From assembly GCF_042432805.1 (NCBI RefSeq), contig NZ_JBHLWO010000002.1:434001-498000 (forward strand): DNA of 64,000 nt, read 5' to 3'. Below, piece by piece: positions 63,259 through 64,000 of this stretch. Every line of letters begins with the position of its first letter. Within the stretch, counting starts at the first letter, position 1. Position numbers and translations under genes: made by a program. The stretch comes from Olivibacter oleidegradans. Lineage in GTDB: Bacteria > Bacteroidota > Bacteroidia > Sphingobacteriales > Sphingobacteriaceae. A model generated the notes under the pieces. That model ran no database searches. It was not told the DNA's origin and saw only the letters and a list, made by a program, of their open reading frames with translations.

Positions 63259-64000
63259 TTAATGATAACCTAATATTTTTAGTACTTGCTTAGAGTTTTG
63301 TTCTTCTCCAAAGACTTCAAAATTGAACGTTTCATCACGATTGCGACGAATGATCACATGTTTGGGAGAAGGGAGCAAACAATGATGTATCCCGCCGTAA
63401 CCGCTTAATACCTCTTGGTAAGCACCTGTATGAAAGAAGCCCAAATATTGTACTTTTCGGGTTCTTGGCATAAACACATTATTCATATGTGCTTCCTGAT
63501 TATAATAGTCCTGTCCGTCACAAGTAATACCACCTAAATTGACGCGTTCGTATTCCGAATCCCAATTATTGATCGGCAAAAGAATGTATTTCTGATTTAA
63601 TGCCCAAACATCAGGCAAGTTTGTAATGAAAGAACCATCGAGCATCAGCCATTTTTCGCGGTCATTTTGCTGCTTTCTTCCTAACACTTTATAAAGGATG
63701 CCTGAGGCTTCGGCCACCGTATACTTGCCAAATTCAGTGATGATATCCGGCTCCATTACCTCATGCAATGCGCATATTTCTTTGATCCGATTAACGATTT
63801 CGTTAACCATGTATTCATAATCAAAGTCGTGTACCAATGAATCTTTAAAAGGCATACCGCCTCCAATATCTAAGGTATCTAAATCAGGATTTATTTTCTT
63901 AAACTTGCAGTAAAGTGTTACATACTTTTCGAGCTCGTTCCAATAATAAGGCGTGTCAGAAATACCGGAATTGATAAAGAAATGCAACAACTTGACTTTG
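63259..64000 (-). CDS. speA: Biosynthetic arginine decarboxylase, C-terminal part (5' end outside window)
   Basis: The frame is open to the window edge, so the gene starts beyond 64000. About 247 residues are visible and fit the C-terminal half of the SpeA-type PLP decarboxylase: LDIGGGMPFKDSL (phosphate-binding glycines), ITEFGKYTVAEASGILYKVL, NLGGITCDGQDYYN with the active-site cysteine-aspartate, and LGFFHTGAYQEVLSGYGGIH. It converts arginine to agmatine for polyamine synthesis. Diaminopimelate decarboxylase relatives are less likely, given length and motifs. Confidence 0.88.
   Translation of the reverse strand, partial: KVKLLHFFINSGISDTPYYWNELEKYVTLYCKFKKINPDLDTLDIGGGMPFKDSLVHDFDYEYMVNEIVNRIKEICALHEVMEPDIITEFGKYTVAEASGILYKVLGRKQQNDREKWLMLDGSFITNLPDVWALNQKYILLPINNWDSEYERVNLGGITCDGQDYYNQEAHMNNVFMPRTRKVQYLGFFHTGAYQEVLSGYGGIHHCLLPSPKHVIIRRNRDETFNFEVFGEEQNSKQVLKILGYH

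Overview
The window is a chromosomal segment of a Bacteroidota bacterium, most likely of the Sphingobacteriaceae (a Sphingobacterium, Pedobacter or Olivibacter relative). The evidence is two SusC/SusD outer-membrane pairs, an ECF sigma/FecR pair next to an STN-bearing SusC, a fused SecDF, a type IX secretion (type B) C-terminal signal, BshB1 of bacillithiol synthesis, several families nearly confined to the phylum (CcmD-like, DUF4294, DUF4783), and promoters of the phylum-specific form TTTG-N20-TAnnTTTG instead of classical -35/-10 boxes. No tRNA, rRNA, CRISPR array, insertion sequence or prophage was seen.

Positions 1-21,000 are accessory nutrient-scavenging DNA on the + strand. Locus A (1-8327) holds a SusC end, SusD, an exported TIM-barrel sugar isomerase, an exported Gfo/Idh/MocA oxidoreductase and a large HEAT-repeat protein ending in two DUF1080 (3-keto-glycoside hydrolase/lyase) domains. 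It fits an oxidative, 3-keto route of glycoside cleavage outside the cytoplasm. Locus B (8864-20979) holds an ECF sigma factor, FecR anti-sigma, SusC with STN domain, SusD, an amidohydrolase/deacetylase, a RidA-family protein, an RraA-family protein, a BASS-type sodium symporter and a SelA/DgaE-like PLP enzyme. All four of its soluble enzymes have N-terminal export signals. I read it as a periplasmic route that deacylates an N-acyl amino acid, deaminates it through an enamine/imine, and imports the resulting keto acid.

Positions 21,000-32,300 are housekeeping: thrS-infC-rpmI-rplT on the + strand, then on the - strand HMG-CoA lyase, a 2Fe-2S ferredoxin, a thioredoxin-reductase-like ferredoxin-NADP reductase, a MarR regulator, secDF, folA and thyA. 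Positions 32,632-36,032 carry three consecutive secreted beta-sandwich proteins; only the last has the type IX sorting domain. Then follow ispE, a sugar isomerase, a YtxH-like protein, ccmB-ccmC-ccmD, glutamate dehydrogenase, lon, a TPR protein, gpmI, DUF4783-nadC-plsY, an M48 lipoprotein, pabB-purA, fur, rel (RelA/SpoT), DUF4294-gpx-bshB1, an acyl-CoA dehydrogenase, a LuxC-like acyl-CoA reductase divergent from a 4Fe-4S ferredoxin, a universal stress protein, an NlpC/P60 peptidase and the C-terminal part of arginine decarboxylase.

The main non-coding signals are a roughly 110-nt nested inverted repeat with T-tract between fur and purA (a 6S-like RNA candidate), a 32-bp promoter-like sequence shared by the ECF sigma and fur genes at 29 of 32 positions with two looser copies elsewhere, a perfect 24-bp inverted repeat before the second susC, and several families of stuttering low-complexity repeats confined to intergenic DNA.
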